In this document: piece after piece, positions 6,954-14,494 of the stretch
Numbering within the stretch: position 1 is the first letter of the stretch
Layout of the letters: the number at the start of each line of letters is the position of its first letter
Assembly: GCA_943330455.2 (NCBI GenBank)
Contig: CALQHT020000017.1
Coordinates: 1 to 40,165, forward strand
DNA length: 40,165 nt
Reading direction: 5' to 3'
DNA from: Nitrosovibrio sp. Nv4
GTDB taxonomy: Bacteria; Pseudomonadota; Alphaproteobacteria; Acetobacterales; Acetobacteraceae
Notes under the pieces: generated by a model
The model's database searches: none
The model's input: only the letters and a program-made list of their open reading frames with translations
What the model was told of the DNA's origin: nothing
Position numbers and translations under genes: made by a program

Positions 6954-7787
6954 TCAGCCTTGGTTCGCATGGAACCGGAGCACAACGCCCCCGGCCTGGA
7001 TCTGAAGCAGACCGGGCGCCTGATCGTGGTCGATCCCCCGATCCTTCAACAGCCGATGCCGAGCGGCGTTACCGTCGGCGGTGGTCAGGGTCAATCCACC
7101 AATCCAGGGGAGGGTCGGAACGGTCCGACCCGGATGCTGGGTTGTCCAGGACTCCGGCGACAGGATGCGGATACGGCCGGATTTCAACGGCAGGACATAG
7201 CCACCGGCCGGGTCTGGTTGGACGGGCCGGCCAGCGAGGACGGACAGGCGTGCGGCGGTTTCGGCGGGGACAGGCGCGACCAGTATGACCTCCTCCAGCC
7301 GGGTGGTTTGGTTGGGGTGCGTCAGGAACCGCTCCTGCCACATCGCCTCCGGGGTCAGGTGGTGGATCAAATGCACCCGTCCCTCCGGCGGATCGGGCGG
7401 GGTGAGCAAGGCGAACGCCGCCCGCGGTGCGCCTGGGTCGGACTCGTCGGTGCTTCGCTCGGTTCGATCGGCATGGGCGTCGATCCCGGCTCGTCGCAGC
7501 CGTTCAGCCGCGGCGGCTTCGTCAGCGATGGCCAATGCCAGGATATGGATGCCCGGATAGCGGCCCAGGAAGCGGTCCAGCGTCGCGCTGGTCCCGCCAT
7601 TCACGGTCGCGACCAGTTCCAGGTAGCCGCCGTCGCGGAACATGATGCAGCGATTGCCGGTCCGACCGCCCGCGTGGCGTGCCAAAGGAGTCAGGCAAAA
7701 TCCCAGTCCGGCAAACACATCCGCCAACGCGTCCAAATCCGCGCCGACGATGCCAACATGGTCGAGTGTGTGCGCCGCTCCGCTCAT
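6954..7787 (-). CDS. Glyoxalase-like (VOC superfamily) protein
   Basis: 277 residues with an N-terminal VOC module (LDHVGIVGADLDALADVFAG, HAGGRTGNRCIMF, GYLELVA) and an extended C-terminal half with a second VOC-like segment (WIGGLTLTTADGNAARHRLL). This two-part arrangement matches the Glyoxalase_3 / glyoxalase-like family. The conserved H and E (LDHVG, YLELV) could bind a metal. The substrate is unknown. Its ATG overlaps the stop of the GST gene by 4 nt (ATGA), so the two are translationally coupled, which hints at a shared glutathione-linked or detoxification role. Confidence 0.82.
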   Translation of the reverse strand: MSGAAHTLDHVGIVGADLDALADVFAGLGFCLTPLARHAGGRTGNRCIMFRDGGYLELVATVNGGTSATLDRFLGRYPGIHILALAIADEAAAAERLRRAGIDAHADRTERSTDESDPGAPRAAFALLTPPDPPEGRVHLIHHLTPEAMWQERFLTHPNQTTRLEEVILVAPVPAETAARLSVLAGRPVQPDPAGGYVLPLKSGRIRILSPESWTTQHPGRTVPTLPWIGGLTLTTADGNAARHRLLKDRGIDHDQAPGLLQIQAGGVVLRFHANQG

Positions 7788-8446
7788 GGCGCGGTTTCGT
7801 AATCCGCTACCAGCCAGCTCTCGGGTTCGGCGGCGGCGGCATCATACCAGGCCGTTACCAGCGGATGCGCCCGGACGGCGTCGCAATAGGCCCGGGTCGC
7901 AGTGGTGAGTTCGGGCTTCCACGCCAGGAAGCGCGCCACCACGGGCGCGAACATGGTATCCGCGGCCCCGAAAGTGGCTCCAAACAAAAAGGGGCCGCCG
8001 GCGCCGAAGCGTTGGCGTGTGTCTGCCCACATGGCCTCGATCCGCGCGATATCGGCCAGAGCGCCCGGGGTCCGGCCCAGGCCGGAGAAATCGCGGCCCA
8101 GGTTCATCCACATCGCCATGCGCAGTTCGCGGAAACCGGCATGCATTTCTGCGGCAATCGATCGAGCATGGGCGCGGGCGATTCGGTCGGACGGCCACAG
8201 GGCGGGGGTGATCTCGGCGCAATAATCGCAGATGGCCAGCGATTCCCAGACCAGGGCGCCCTGGTGGTCCAGACAGGGCACCAAGCCGGTCGGCGAGATC
8301 TTCGCGATGGCTGGGGTTGGGCCGGGGCGCACGAAGGGGATCAGCACCTCCGTCACGTCCAACCCGGCCAGCCGGACCGCAAGCCAGCCGCGCATCGACC
8401 AGGAGGAGTAGCGCCGATTGCCGATATAAAGTGTGCCGTCAGCCAT
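7784..8446 (-). CDS. Glutathione S-transferase family protein
   Basis: 220 residues. The N-terminal thioredoxin-like domain carries YSSWSMRGWLAVRLAGLD, then KISPTGLVPCL (cis-Pro loop) and ALVWESLAICDYCAE (the ES pair that binds the glutathione gamma-glutamyl group). The C-terminal all-helical domain contains FLFGATFGAADTMFAPVVAR, the conserved N-capping region. YSSWS suggests a serine-type catalytic residue, but this is inference. It lies 15 nt after the uronate dehydrogenase-like gene and overlaps the glyoxalase-like gene, so the three form an operon. Confidence 0.9.
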   Translation of the reverse strand: MADGTLYIGNRRYSSWSMRGWLAVRLAGLDVTEVLIPFVRPGPTPAIAKISPTGLVPCLDHQGALVWESLAICDYCAEITPALWPSDRIARAHARSIAAEMHAGFRELRMAMWMNLGRDFSGLGRTPGALADIARIEAMWADTRQRFGAGGPFLFGATFGAADTMFAPVVARFLAWKPELTTATRAYCDAVRAHPLVTAWYDAAAAEPESWLVADYETAP

Positions 8447-8461
8447 GCCTCTGTCTCCCCG

Positions 8462-9292
8462 TCAGTCGAACAATTGCGCCGGTGCGGGCGCTTCGCGTGA
8501 GTAGCCGTTCGCGCAGAATCCGCCACCCATATAGCGCTCCGTCACCGGATCGCCGCTGGTTTTGCCGCCGAGCTGCCCTGCGTAGGGATCGGCGCTGTCT
8601 TGTGGGGTCCAGCCGAGGGCTTCTCGGGCATCGTCGCGCCACCAGGTCATGCGGCCGTTGTTGGACGCGCCCCAGACCACGCAGCACCCGGTTTTTTGGG
8701 TCACCACGCAGCGGACGACCAGACGCGCGAAATCCGGATAGGACAGCCAGGTGGCCAGCATGCGGGCGTCCACCGGCTCGGGGAAGCAGGAGCCGATGCG
8801 CAGGAACACGCTCTCCACCCCGTGCTTGAACCAATAGAGGCGGCCCATCAGCTCGCCATAGGCTTTCGACAGGCCGTAGAACCCGTCGGGCATGAATTGT
8901 GTGTCGGCGCCGATGCTTTCGGTGCGTTCGTGGAAGCCGATGGAGTGGTTGGAGGAGGCGAAGATCACCCGCGCCTTCTCCCGCCGCGCGGCTTCATAGA
9001 TGTGGTAGAGGCCGCGGATATTGGGGCCGAGGACTTCCTCGAACGGACGTTCGACGGAGATGCCGCCCAGGTGGATGATCGCGCCGCAGCCTTCGGCCAG
9101 ACGGAGGATGGTCACGCCATCGTTCAGGTCGGCCTTGGTGAAGGTGGCGTTGGCAGGCACCGGGTCGGGGAATGGGGTGATGTCGGTTATGCGCAGGGTC
9201 CATCCGGCGCTGGTCAGCCATTTGGCGGCGACTCGGCCGAGATTTCCGGACGCGCCGGTCAACAACACGGGTTTGGCTGGGGCGTCGGACAT
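8462..9292 (-). CDS. NAD-dependent uronate dehydrogenase-like SDR
   Basis: 276 residues of an extended SDR (epimerase/dehydratase class). Seen: TGASGNLG at 12-19 for NAD binding, FASSNHSIGF with catalytic Ser113/114, and Y139xxxK143 (YGLSK). The SSNHxIGF segment and the length match uronate dehydrogenases, which oxidise galacturonate or glucuronate to the aldarolactone. Specificity is inferred from motif similarity. The start has AGGAG 6 nt upstream. A longer open frame runs upstream on this strand but is antisense to the amidase. It leads the operon with GST and the glyoxalase-like gene, and is divergent from the amidase by only 33 bp. Confidence 0.85.
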   Translation of the reverse strand: MSDAPAKPVLLTGASGNLGRVAAKWLTSAGWTLRITDITPFPDPVPANATFTKADLNDGVTILRLAEGCGAIIHLGGISVERPFEEVLGPNIRGLYHIYEAARREKARVIFASSNHSIGFHERTESIGADTQFMPDGFYGLSKAYGELMGRLYWFKHGVESVFLRIGSCFPEPVDARMLATWLSYPDFARLVVRCVVTQKTGCCVVWGASNNGRMTWWRDDAREALGWTPQDSADPYAGQLGGKTSGDPVTERYMGGGFCANGYSREAPAPAQLFD

Positions 9293-9325
9293 GGCATGCT
9301 CCTGGGTGATTTGGTTGGAGGCATC

Positions 9326-10660
9326 ATGCGCGGGATCGACGAACTCGCCCAGGCACTGGCTGCGGGGCAAACGACGGGGCGGGCTCTGGTTGAGGAAAGT
9401 CTGGCTCGGATTGCCGATCCGGGCGGGGAGGGCGCGCGGACCTTCATCAAGGTGCATGCCGACCAGGCGCGAGTGATGGCGGATGCGATGGATGGGCTGC
9501 GCAAGGTTGGGCGGGCGCCTGGGCCATATGCCGGTATTCCGATCGCGCTGAAGGATCTGTTCGATATCGCGGGGGAGCCGACGCCGGCTGGGTCTCGGGT
9601 GCTGGCCAATGGGCCCCCGGCGGCGGCGAACGCGCCGGTGGTGCAGCGGATGCTGGCGGCCGGGTTCGTGCCGATGGGGCGGGTGAACATGACGGAGTTC
9701 GCATTCTCTGGCCTGGGCATCAACCCGCATTATGGGACGCCGAGCAGCCCGTGGGATCGGGCGTCGGGGCGGATTCCGGGGGGGAGTTCGTCGGGCACGG
9801 CGGTTGCTGTTGCGGATGGGATGGTGGCGGCCGGTCTGGGCACGGACACGGGTGGGTCCTGCCGTATCCCGGCCGCGTTTTGTGGGGTTGTTGGCTACAA
9901 GCCAACGGCTCGCCGGGTGCCGATTGCTGGTGTGCTGCCGTTGGCACCGTCTTTGGATTCCGTTGGTCCGCTGGCGCCGACAGTTGCCTGCTGTGCGGCG
10001 ATCGACGCAATCCTGGCCGGGCAGACTCCGGCTGGGGTGACACCGGCGCGGTTGGATAGGCTGCGGCTGGCGGTGCCGGAGAATGTCGTGCTGGACGGCA
10101 TGGATGAGACGGTCGCCGCGGCATTCGACCGCGCGTTGGGCGTGTTGTCGGCGGCGGGTGTTCGGATCGTGCGCACCCGGTTTGCCCAGTTCGATGAGTT
10201 GCCGGCGGTGAACGCCAAGGGTGGGTTTGCGGCGTCCGAGGCCTTTGCGTGGCACCGATCCCTGCTGGCGACGAAAGGCAACGAGTATGACCCGAGGATC
10301 GGGGCGCGGATTGCCCGTGGGGAGGGGATGAGCGCGGCGGAATACCTGGATCTGGTGGCGGCACGGGCTCGGATCGTGGCGGATTTCGATGCGGAGACGC
10401 GGGAGTTCGATGCTCTGATGATGCCGACCGTGCCGATTATCGCACCTCGGATTGCCGATCTGGATGACGAGCGGGCTTACAACCGGATCAATCTGCATAT
10501 CCTGCGCAACACGGCGCTGGGCAATTTCCTGGACCGGTGTTCGATCAGCATCCCGTGCCATCGGGCGGGCGATGCTCCGGTCGGGTTGATGTTGATGGGG
10601 GAAACGATGGGCGACCGGCGCCTGTTCGATATCGCGGCGGCGGTGGAGGCGGTGCTTTAG
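9326..10660 (+). CDS. Amidase signature family amidase
   Basis: 444 residues. The Ser-cisSer-Lys triad is intact: Lys76 (IALKDLFD), Ser154 (GGSSSGTA) and nucleophile Ser178 (TDTGGSCRIPA), with the usual 24-residue spacing between the serines. It hydrolyses an amide; the substrate cannot be read from sequence, and it could equally be annotated as a GatA-like protein, though no gatB or gatC is nearby. The ATG at 9326 has GGAGG 4 nt upstream; the longer open frame upstream is antisense to the uronate dehydrogenase gene. The two starts are only 33 bp apart, so promoters must overlap or lie in the coding regions. Confidence 0.9.
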   Translation: MRGIDELAQALAAGQTTGRALVEESLARIADPGGEGARTFIKVHADQARVMADAMDGLRKVGRAPGPYAGIPIALKDLFDIAGEPTPAGSRVLANGPPAAANAPVVQRMLAAGFVPMGRVNMTEFAFSGLGINPHYGTPSSPWDRASGRIPGGSSSGTAVAVADGMVAAGLGTDTGGSCRIPAAFCGVVGYKPTARRVPIAGVLPLAPSLDSVGPLAPTVACCAAIDAILAGQTPAGVTPARLDRLRLAVPENVVLDGMDETVAAAFDRALGVLSAAGVRIVRTRFAQFDELPAVNAKGGFAASEAFAWHRSLLATKGNEYDPRIGARIARGEGMSAAEYLDLVAARARIVADFDAETREFDALMMPTVPIIAPRIADLDDERAYNRINLHILRNTALGNFLDRCSISIPCHRAGDAPVGLMLMGETMGDRRLFDIAAAVEAVL

Positions 10661-10712
10661 GGCGTTTTCGCGCCGGGTGGCGGCGCGCCTTTATCCCAGG
10701 AGGCTGGGGTCG

Positions 10713-11009
10713 TCAGCGCGCCCCCGCCAATGCGCGGTCCACAACGTCCGGGTCCTGCGCGATGACCAGCAACAGCACGCGGGCGGCCTGTTCGGGCTGA
10801 CGCCTGTGCTGTTCCCAGTCGCGCACCGCGGCCGGGCTGAACCCGAAACGTTGGGCGAAGCCTTCCTGGCTGAGGCCCAGCTTGGCGCGGATGGATTTGA
10901 CGTCGACTTCATCGGGGACGTGGGCGACGAAGCCGTCCGTCGTGTCGCCGCGCGCATAGGCGCGGGCGGTGCGGACGCTTTGCAGAATACGGCTACCAGC
11001 CTTGGACAT
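10713..11009 (-). CDS. HigA-type antitoxin, XRE/HTH
   Basis: 98 residues from the ATG at 11009, preceded by GGAG at 9 nt. The C-terminal half holds an [23 protein letters not shown], then [20 protein letters not shown]. This is the YiaG/HigA-2 class antitoxin pattern, in which the HTH protein neutralises the toxin and represses the operon. It starts 17 nt inside the end of the toxin gene, so translation is coupled and the toxin comes first, as in higBA. A longer in-frame start at 11048 would overlap the toxin further and has no Shine-Dalgarno. Confidence 0.85.
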   Translation of the reverse strand: MSKAGSRILQSVRTARAYARGDTTDGFVAHVPDEVDVKSIRAKLGLSQEGFAQRFGFSPAAVRDWEQHRRQPEQAARVLLLVIAQDPDVVDRALAGAR

Positions 11010-11358
11010 AACGGCGCACTCCTTGTCGATAGTCTTCGACCAATCCACCCAGTTCCTTGCGGAGTTCGTTCCGTTCGGCCTGGGTCAAATCGACCTTGTC
11101 ACCCTTTGCGAACACGTTCAGCAGAAAGACCGGAATGTCTCGGCCGGCGTAGAACGTGATCACGCGGTATCCACCGCTTTTCCCCTTCCCGCGCCCGGCG
11201 AAGCGCAACTTGCGCGCGCCGCCGGTGCCGGGAATTTCGTCCCCCGCGGTCGGTTCCTTGGCAAGCCTGGCGACGATCCGACTGCGTTCTTCCGCGGTCA
11301 GCCCGGCATCCGAGGCGTCCCGCAGATAGTCCGGTGTTTCGACAACCGACTGCAGCAT
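10993..11358 (-). CDS. HigB/RelE-like toxin (mRNA interferase)
   Basis: 121 residues of the RelE/HigB (DUF4-type) fold. The core [20 protein letters not shown] followed by [20 protein letters not shown] matches the conserved strands and basic residues of ribosome-dependent mRNA interferases; the C-terminus is helical ([16 protein letters not shown]). It should cleave mRNA on the ribosome when not bound by the antitoxin, whose gene overlaps its 3' end. The ATG lacks a good Shine-Dalgarno, which would keep toxin synthesis low. The toxin-first order and the palindrome within the promoter fit an autoregulated unit. Confidence 0.88.
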   Translation of the reverse strand: MLQSVVETPDYLRDASDAGLTAEERSRIVARLAKEPTAGDEIPGTGGARKLRFAGRGKGKSGGYRVITFYAGRDIPVFLLNVFAKGDKVDLTQAERNELRKELGGLVEDYRQGVRRYVQGW

Positions 11359-11447
11359 CCGAGGTCCATGGGATGAGAGGAGTGCAGCTGGTCACCTACG
11401 CCTGATTTCCTGCCAAAGGGTTACCGTGGGGGTGGAAAAGCGAAGGA

Positions 11448-11476
11448 TATATACGGCAATGCCGTAAGTGAGGCAA
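11448..11476 (-). promoter_or_regulatory. Toxin-antitoxin promoter with palindromic operator in the spacer
   Basis: On the minus strand: -35 TTGCCT (11471-11476), 17-nt spacer, -10 TATATA (11448-11453). The spacer is largely filled by a 15-nt palindrome, TACGGCA-a-TGCCGTA (11452-11466). Antitoxin binding there would block RNA polymerase. Confidence 0.5.
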
Positions 11477-11540
11477 TGTTTATTTGTGTCACCGGTAGCA
11501 GTTGGCAGTTTCCGACCGCTTGCAGAGCAACTCCACCGCT

Positions 11541-11812
11541 GGCACGGCCGCAATCGCACCTCTTCGTGCCCTTCGTGTCTACCATGAAAATAGAACCCGG
11601 ATGCCGCGGAAACGGCGGAAAGTCGCCATTTTCTTCCATGGGGGTGCGGCCGCGGCCGCTGGTTAACTTCGTGGTGGAGAGTCGCGGAGCCGCGGTTCGT
11701 ACCCCCCCTATCCAATCGGACGTTCCCGGACAGGCAAGGTGTCTTGGTTCCGTCCGCAATTCTCCACCACGAAGACTCGAAGGGCACGAAGAAGTACGAT
11801 TGCGGCCGTGCC
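11541..11812. mobile_element. MITE-like element with 40-bp terminal inverted repeats
   Basis: The ends 11541-11580 and 11773-11812 are inverted copies matching at 37 of 40 positions. A second, nested perfect 14-bp inverted pair (CTTCGTGGTGGAGA at 11667-11680, TCTCCACCACGAAG at 11761-11774) lies inside. No convincing ORF or transposase is seen within 272 bp, and I see no clear target-site duplication. It could be a non-autonomous transposon relic or a large structured repeat. The end motif with alternating CTTCGTG/CCTTCG resembles dispersed repeats seen in several bacterial groups. Confidence 0.5.
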
Positions 11813-11876
11813 ACTGATGGGCGCCGTCGGACCGAGGGCGAAAGCTTGCATCCCAATAGATACGCGATGACCAAGA

Positions 11877-11908
11877 GTTAGCGCTCCGACAGGGATACGG
11901 ACGCTAAC
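11877..11908. terminator. Hairpin in the non-coding region after the MITE-like element
   Basis: GTTAGCG-c-TCCG / CGGA-CGCTAAC, an 11-bp stem with one bulged base and a 9-nt loop. Function unknown; it may terminate transcription from either side. The rest of 11813-12023 shows nothing recognisable. Confidence 0.3.
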
Positions 11909-12023
11909 CCCGTCATGGCTGGCCTCCGCCGACCAAGGCGGTGAGAGGCGGGCGCCATAGTCCCCGGACTCGGCAATTCCTGGTCATCGCCTAACGCTTC
12001 AAGAGCAATGGCCGTTTGTGCAC

Positions 12024-12326
12024 TCAGGGCTGCGGCCCGTCATAGCCTTCGACGATCAGCAGGTCCGCCTCGGACCGGCCGTCGCGCAGGGCTTTGGCCG
12101 CCATATACTCGGCGGAATGATAGCAGGCGGCGGCGGTATCGTAGTCCTTGAACTCGATCACGATGTTGCGGGCGCGTGGTTTGCCTTCTGGTGCTTCGAA
12201 CCGCCCGCCGCGGATGACGAAGCGCGCACCATACCTGCTGAAGGCCGCGGCATTGGCGGCGACGTATTCCTTGTAGCCCTCGGGGTCCGTCACATCGACC
12301 CGCACGATCCAGTAACCCTTTGCCAT
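12024..12326 (-). CDS. DUF1330 domain protein
   Basis: 100 residues, the full length of the DUF1330 (dimeric alpha/beta-barrel, ferredoxin-like) family: MAKGYWIVRVDVTDPEGYKE, then GGRFEAPEGKPRARNIVIEF and YHSAEYMAAKALRDG. The YxSxEYxxAKxxR segment is the family hallmark. Members are small dimeric proteins of unknown role, sometimes near catabolic genes. It begins 9 nt after the GDSL hydrolase stop on the same strand and is presumably co-transcribed with it. Confidence 0.93.
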   Translation of the reverse strand: MAKGYWIVRVDVTDPEGYKEYVAANAAAFSRYGARFVIRGGRFEAPEGKPRARNIVIEFKDYDTAAACYHSAEYMAAKALRDGRSEADLLIVEGYDGPQP

Positions 12327-12335
12327 GTGTATCTC

Positions 12336-13118
12336 CTATCGGGGTGAGCGTCCGGCCAGCAGTGCCGCCAATGTCGGTTCGATGGCCTCTGCCATCAGGG
12401 CCTGGCCGGCTGGGCTTGGGTGCAGCGGGGCGGCGGGCGGGGTCTGCTTGGGGTCGTAGTAGAGGTCCCGGTTCAGCACCCCATTCCGCATGAACACGGG
12501 GCTGACATCCAGGAACGTGACCTCATGCCCGCGAGGAAACCGCGCCGCCAGGGCCTTGTTGACGGCGAGGGTCGTCTCGGTCGTCCAGGCCGAACGGTCG
12601 CTGGGGAGAATGCCGAGCAGGAGGATGCGGGTGGCGGGAAGGCGCTTGCGGAGGGCGGTAAGGATCGCGTCGATGCCGGCGAGCGTGTGTTCGGTGGACC
12701 AATGCAGGCGCCCCAGATTGTTGGCGCCGATCAGCACGATCGCCACCTTGGGGGCGATTCCGGACACCTCCCCATTCTCGATCCGCCACAGCAGGCTGGC
12801 GGTGGTATCGCCGCTGAAGCCGAGATTGACCGCCTTGCGTTGGCCGTAGAAGCGATCCCAGACCGGAGCGAAGTCCTTCCACTCCGGGGGCGCGCGATAT
12901 TCGTATTGCTGGGTGATCGAATCCCCAAGGAAGATCAGCTCCGGTTGTTTGCGCCGAAGTTCCTCCAGCTTGGCCTCATGGCGCGTCCGCCACCATGGCA
13001 GGTCCATGCGGCTGATTGGCGTCGCGGCCAGGATTGGTTGCGACTTTTGCGGTGGCGATGCCGCCATGCACAACAGCAGCGACGCCAGCGCCACACAGCC
13101 TGCCAACCAGCGCATCAT
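12336..13118 (-). CDS. Exported GDSL/SGNH-family hydrolase
   Basis: 260 residues. A signal peptide (MRWLAGCVALASLLLCMAAS) leads to an SGNH domain: block I LIFLGDSITQ with Ser67, block II LGFSGDTT, block III GANN with Asn133/134, and block V PLHPSPAGQ with His233. The usual Asp three residues before that His is Ala230, with YYDPK at about 221-224 as the nearest acidic residue. The family cleaves esters of lipids or acetylated sugars. Two adjacent ATGs occur; the first has AGGAG 9 nt upstream. It is divergent from the enolase-superfamily gene by 135 bp and followed by DUF1330. Confidence 0.86.
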   Translation of the reverse strand: MMRWLAGCVALASLLLCMAASPPQKSQPILAATPISRMDLPWWRTRHEAKLEELRRKQPELIFLGDSITQQYEYRAPPEWKDFAPVWDRFYGQRKAVNLGFSGDTTASLLWRIENGEVSGIAPKVAIVLIGANNLGRLHWSTEHTLAGIDAILTALRKRLPATRILLLGILPSDRSAWTTETTLAVNKALAARFPRGHEVTFLDVSPVFMRNGVLNRDLYYDPKQTPPAAPLHPSPAGQALMAEAIEPTLAALLAGRSPR

Positions 13119-13187
13119 CGTCTCTTGCTCCTGCCAGTTCAGCGCCCTGAAACGCCGAACGGGTTCTCGTCCGCTCGCCGTTCGCGC

Positions 13188-13216
13188 TTGGAAACCGCGT
13201 CCGTGCTCCGTAGCAT
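13188..13216 (+). promoter_or_regulatory. Promoter of the enolase-superfamily gene
   Basis: TTGGAA (13188-13193), a 17-nt spacer, and TAGCAT (13211-13216), about 38 nt before the ATG at 13254. It sits in the divergent region shared with the GDSL hydrolase gene. Confidence 0.4.
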
Positions 13217-13253
13217 TGAGGCCACCGAGGGGAAAGCCAGGGGAGAAAGCGTC

Positions 13254-14456
13254 ATGCGCATCACCAAGATCGAGGATCTGCACTGCAATGCCGGCTGGCG
13301 GGATTTCTCCTTCCTGAAGATCAGCACCGATGAAGGCGTCGTCGGCTGGTCCGAATTCATGGAGAATTTCGGCTCCGAGGGTCTCGGCGGCGTCATCCAA
13401 CGCTTGGGTGAACGCCTGATTGGCCAGGACCCACGCCCCGTTGAGAAAATCACCGCGTTCTTGCACGGCGTGACCCGACAAGCTCCTGGTGGGATCAACC
13501 AGCAGGCCATCGCCGCCATCGAAAACGCCCTCGTCGACATCAAAGCCAAGGCGCTCGGCATACCTGTGTATGAACTGTTGGGCGGTCCGGTGCGGGATCG
13601 GCTGCGGCTTTATTGGTCCCATTGCGGCACCTGGCGCGTCAGTTTCGCCGACCGGATCAAGGAATGGACCGGGTTCGACCCGATCCGGTCTCTGGCCGAC
13701 GTGGAACGCGCCGGGGCCGAGGTTGCGCGCCGCGGCTTCAAGGGTCTGAAGACCAACATCATGCGGTTTGACGCCGAGAAGCCCTATATCCACATGCCCG
13801 GCTTCAACGGCGGCGGCTGGCCGGAGCTGAATTTCGACCCGGCGGTGCAGGATGCCCTGGTGGCCGAGATGACCGCGTTTCGCCAGGGCACGGGCCCCGG
13901 GGTCGGTCTGCACGTCGACCTGAATTTCAATTTCAAGACCGAGGGATATATTCGTCTGGCGCAGGCAATGGAGCCGTTCGACCTGGTCTGGCTGGAAATC
14001 GACAGCTACGACCCGGCGGCTCTGGCGACGATCCGCCGCAGTTCCCGCACTCGGGTGGCGTCGTGCGAATCACTCTACGGCCGGCGGCAATTCCGCCCGT
14101 TCTTCGAGCAGCAATCGGTGGATGTCGCGATCATCGACGTCGCCTGGAACGGCATATTGGAATCGTTCAAGATCGCCGCGATGGCGGATGCCTACGAAAT
14201 CAACGTCGCGCCGCACAACTTCAACGGCCATATCGGCTCGCTGATGAGCGCGCATCTCTGCGCCGCGATCCCAAATTTCCGCGTGATGGAAATCGATATC
14301 GAGGATGTGCCCTGGAAGGACGATCTGGTCACCCCAGTGCCCGTCATCGAAAACGGGGAACTGTTGCTGCCCACCGGTGCCGGCTGGGGCGCCGAGGTGA
14401 ACGAGGAGGTGATCCGCGCGCATCCGCCCCTGCGCCCGGTGAAATGGCGAGGCTGA
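13254..14456 (+). CDS. Enolase-superfamily acid-sugar dehydratase-like enzyme
   Basis: 400 residues of the mandelate racemase/muconate lactonizing type. The N-terminal capping domain (FLKISTDEGVVGWSEF) is followed by a TIM barrel with Mg2+ ligands Asp222 (HVDLN), Glu248 (WLEIDS) and Glu272 (SCES), and His321 (APHNF). In place of the KxK motif the barrel has GLKTN, that is K166-x-N, as in galactonate-type dehydratases. The enzyme probably abstracts the alpha-proton of a sugar acid and eliminates water; the substrate is unassigned. GGGAGAA precedes the ATG. It converges with an IclR-family gene, a likely regulator. Confidence 0.87.
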   Translation: MRITKIEDLHCNAGWRDFSFLKISTDEGVVGWSEFMENFGSEGLGGVIQRLGERLIGQDPRPVEKITAFLHGVTRQAPGGINQQAIAAIENALVDIKAKALGIPVYELLGGPVRDRLRLYWSHCGTWRVSFADRIKEWTGFDPIRSLADVERAGAEVARRGFKGLKTNIMRFDAEKPYIHMPGFNGGGWPELNFDPAVQDALVAEMTAFRQGTGPGVGLHVDLNFNFKTEGYIRLAQAMEPFDLVWLEIDSYDPAALATIRRSSRTRVASCESLYGRRQFRPFFEQQSVDVAIIDVAWNGILESFKIAAMADAYEINVAPHNFNGHIGSLMSAHLCAAIPNFRVMEIDIEDVPWKDDLVTPVPVIENGELLLPTGAGWGAEVNEEVIRAHPPLRPVKWRG

Positions 14457-14467
14457 CCCTTAACCCT

Positions 14468-14494
14468 TGAGCCGGACTGGAGAAAACCGGCTCA
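14468..14494. terminator. Hairpin between converging dehydratase and IclR genes
   Basis: Perfect 8-bp stem TGAGCCGG / CCGGCTCA with an 11-nt loop. It overlaps the IclR stop codon and occupies the gap between the two convergent genes. Confidence 0.5.

Noticed and set aside
11476-11817. Plus-strand frame inside the MITE-like element
   Set aside because: Both strands give similar peptides because the ends are inverted copies; no start signal or known domain.
14457-14491. Possible small gene between the dehydratase and IclR
   Set aside because: The gap is filled by the terminator hairpin and is too short.
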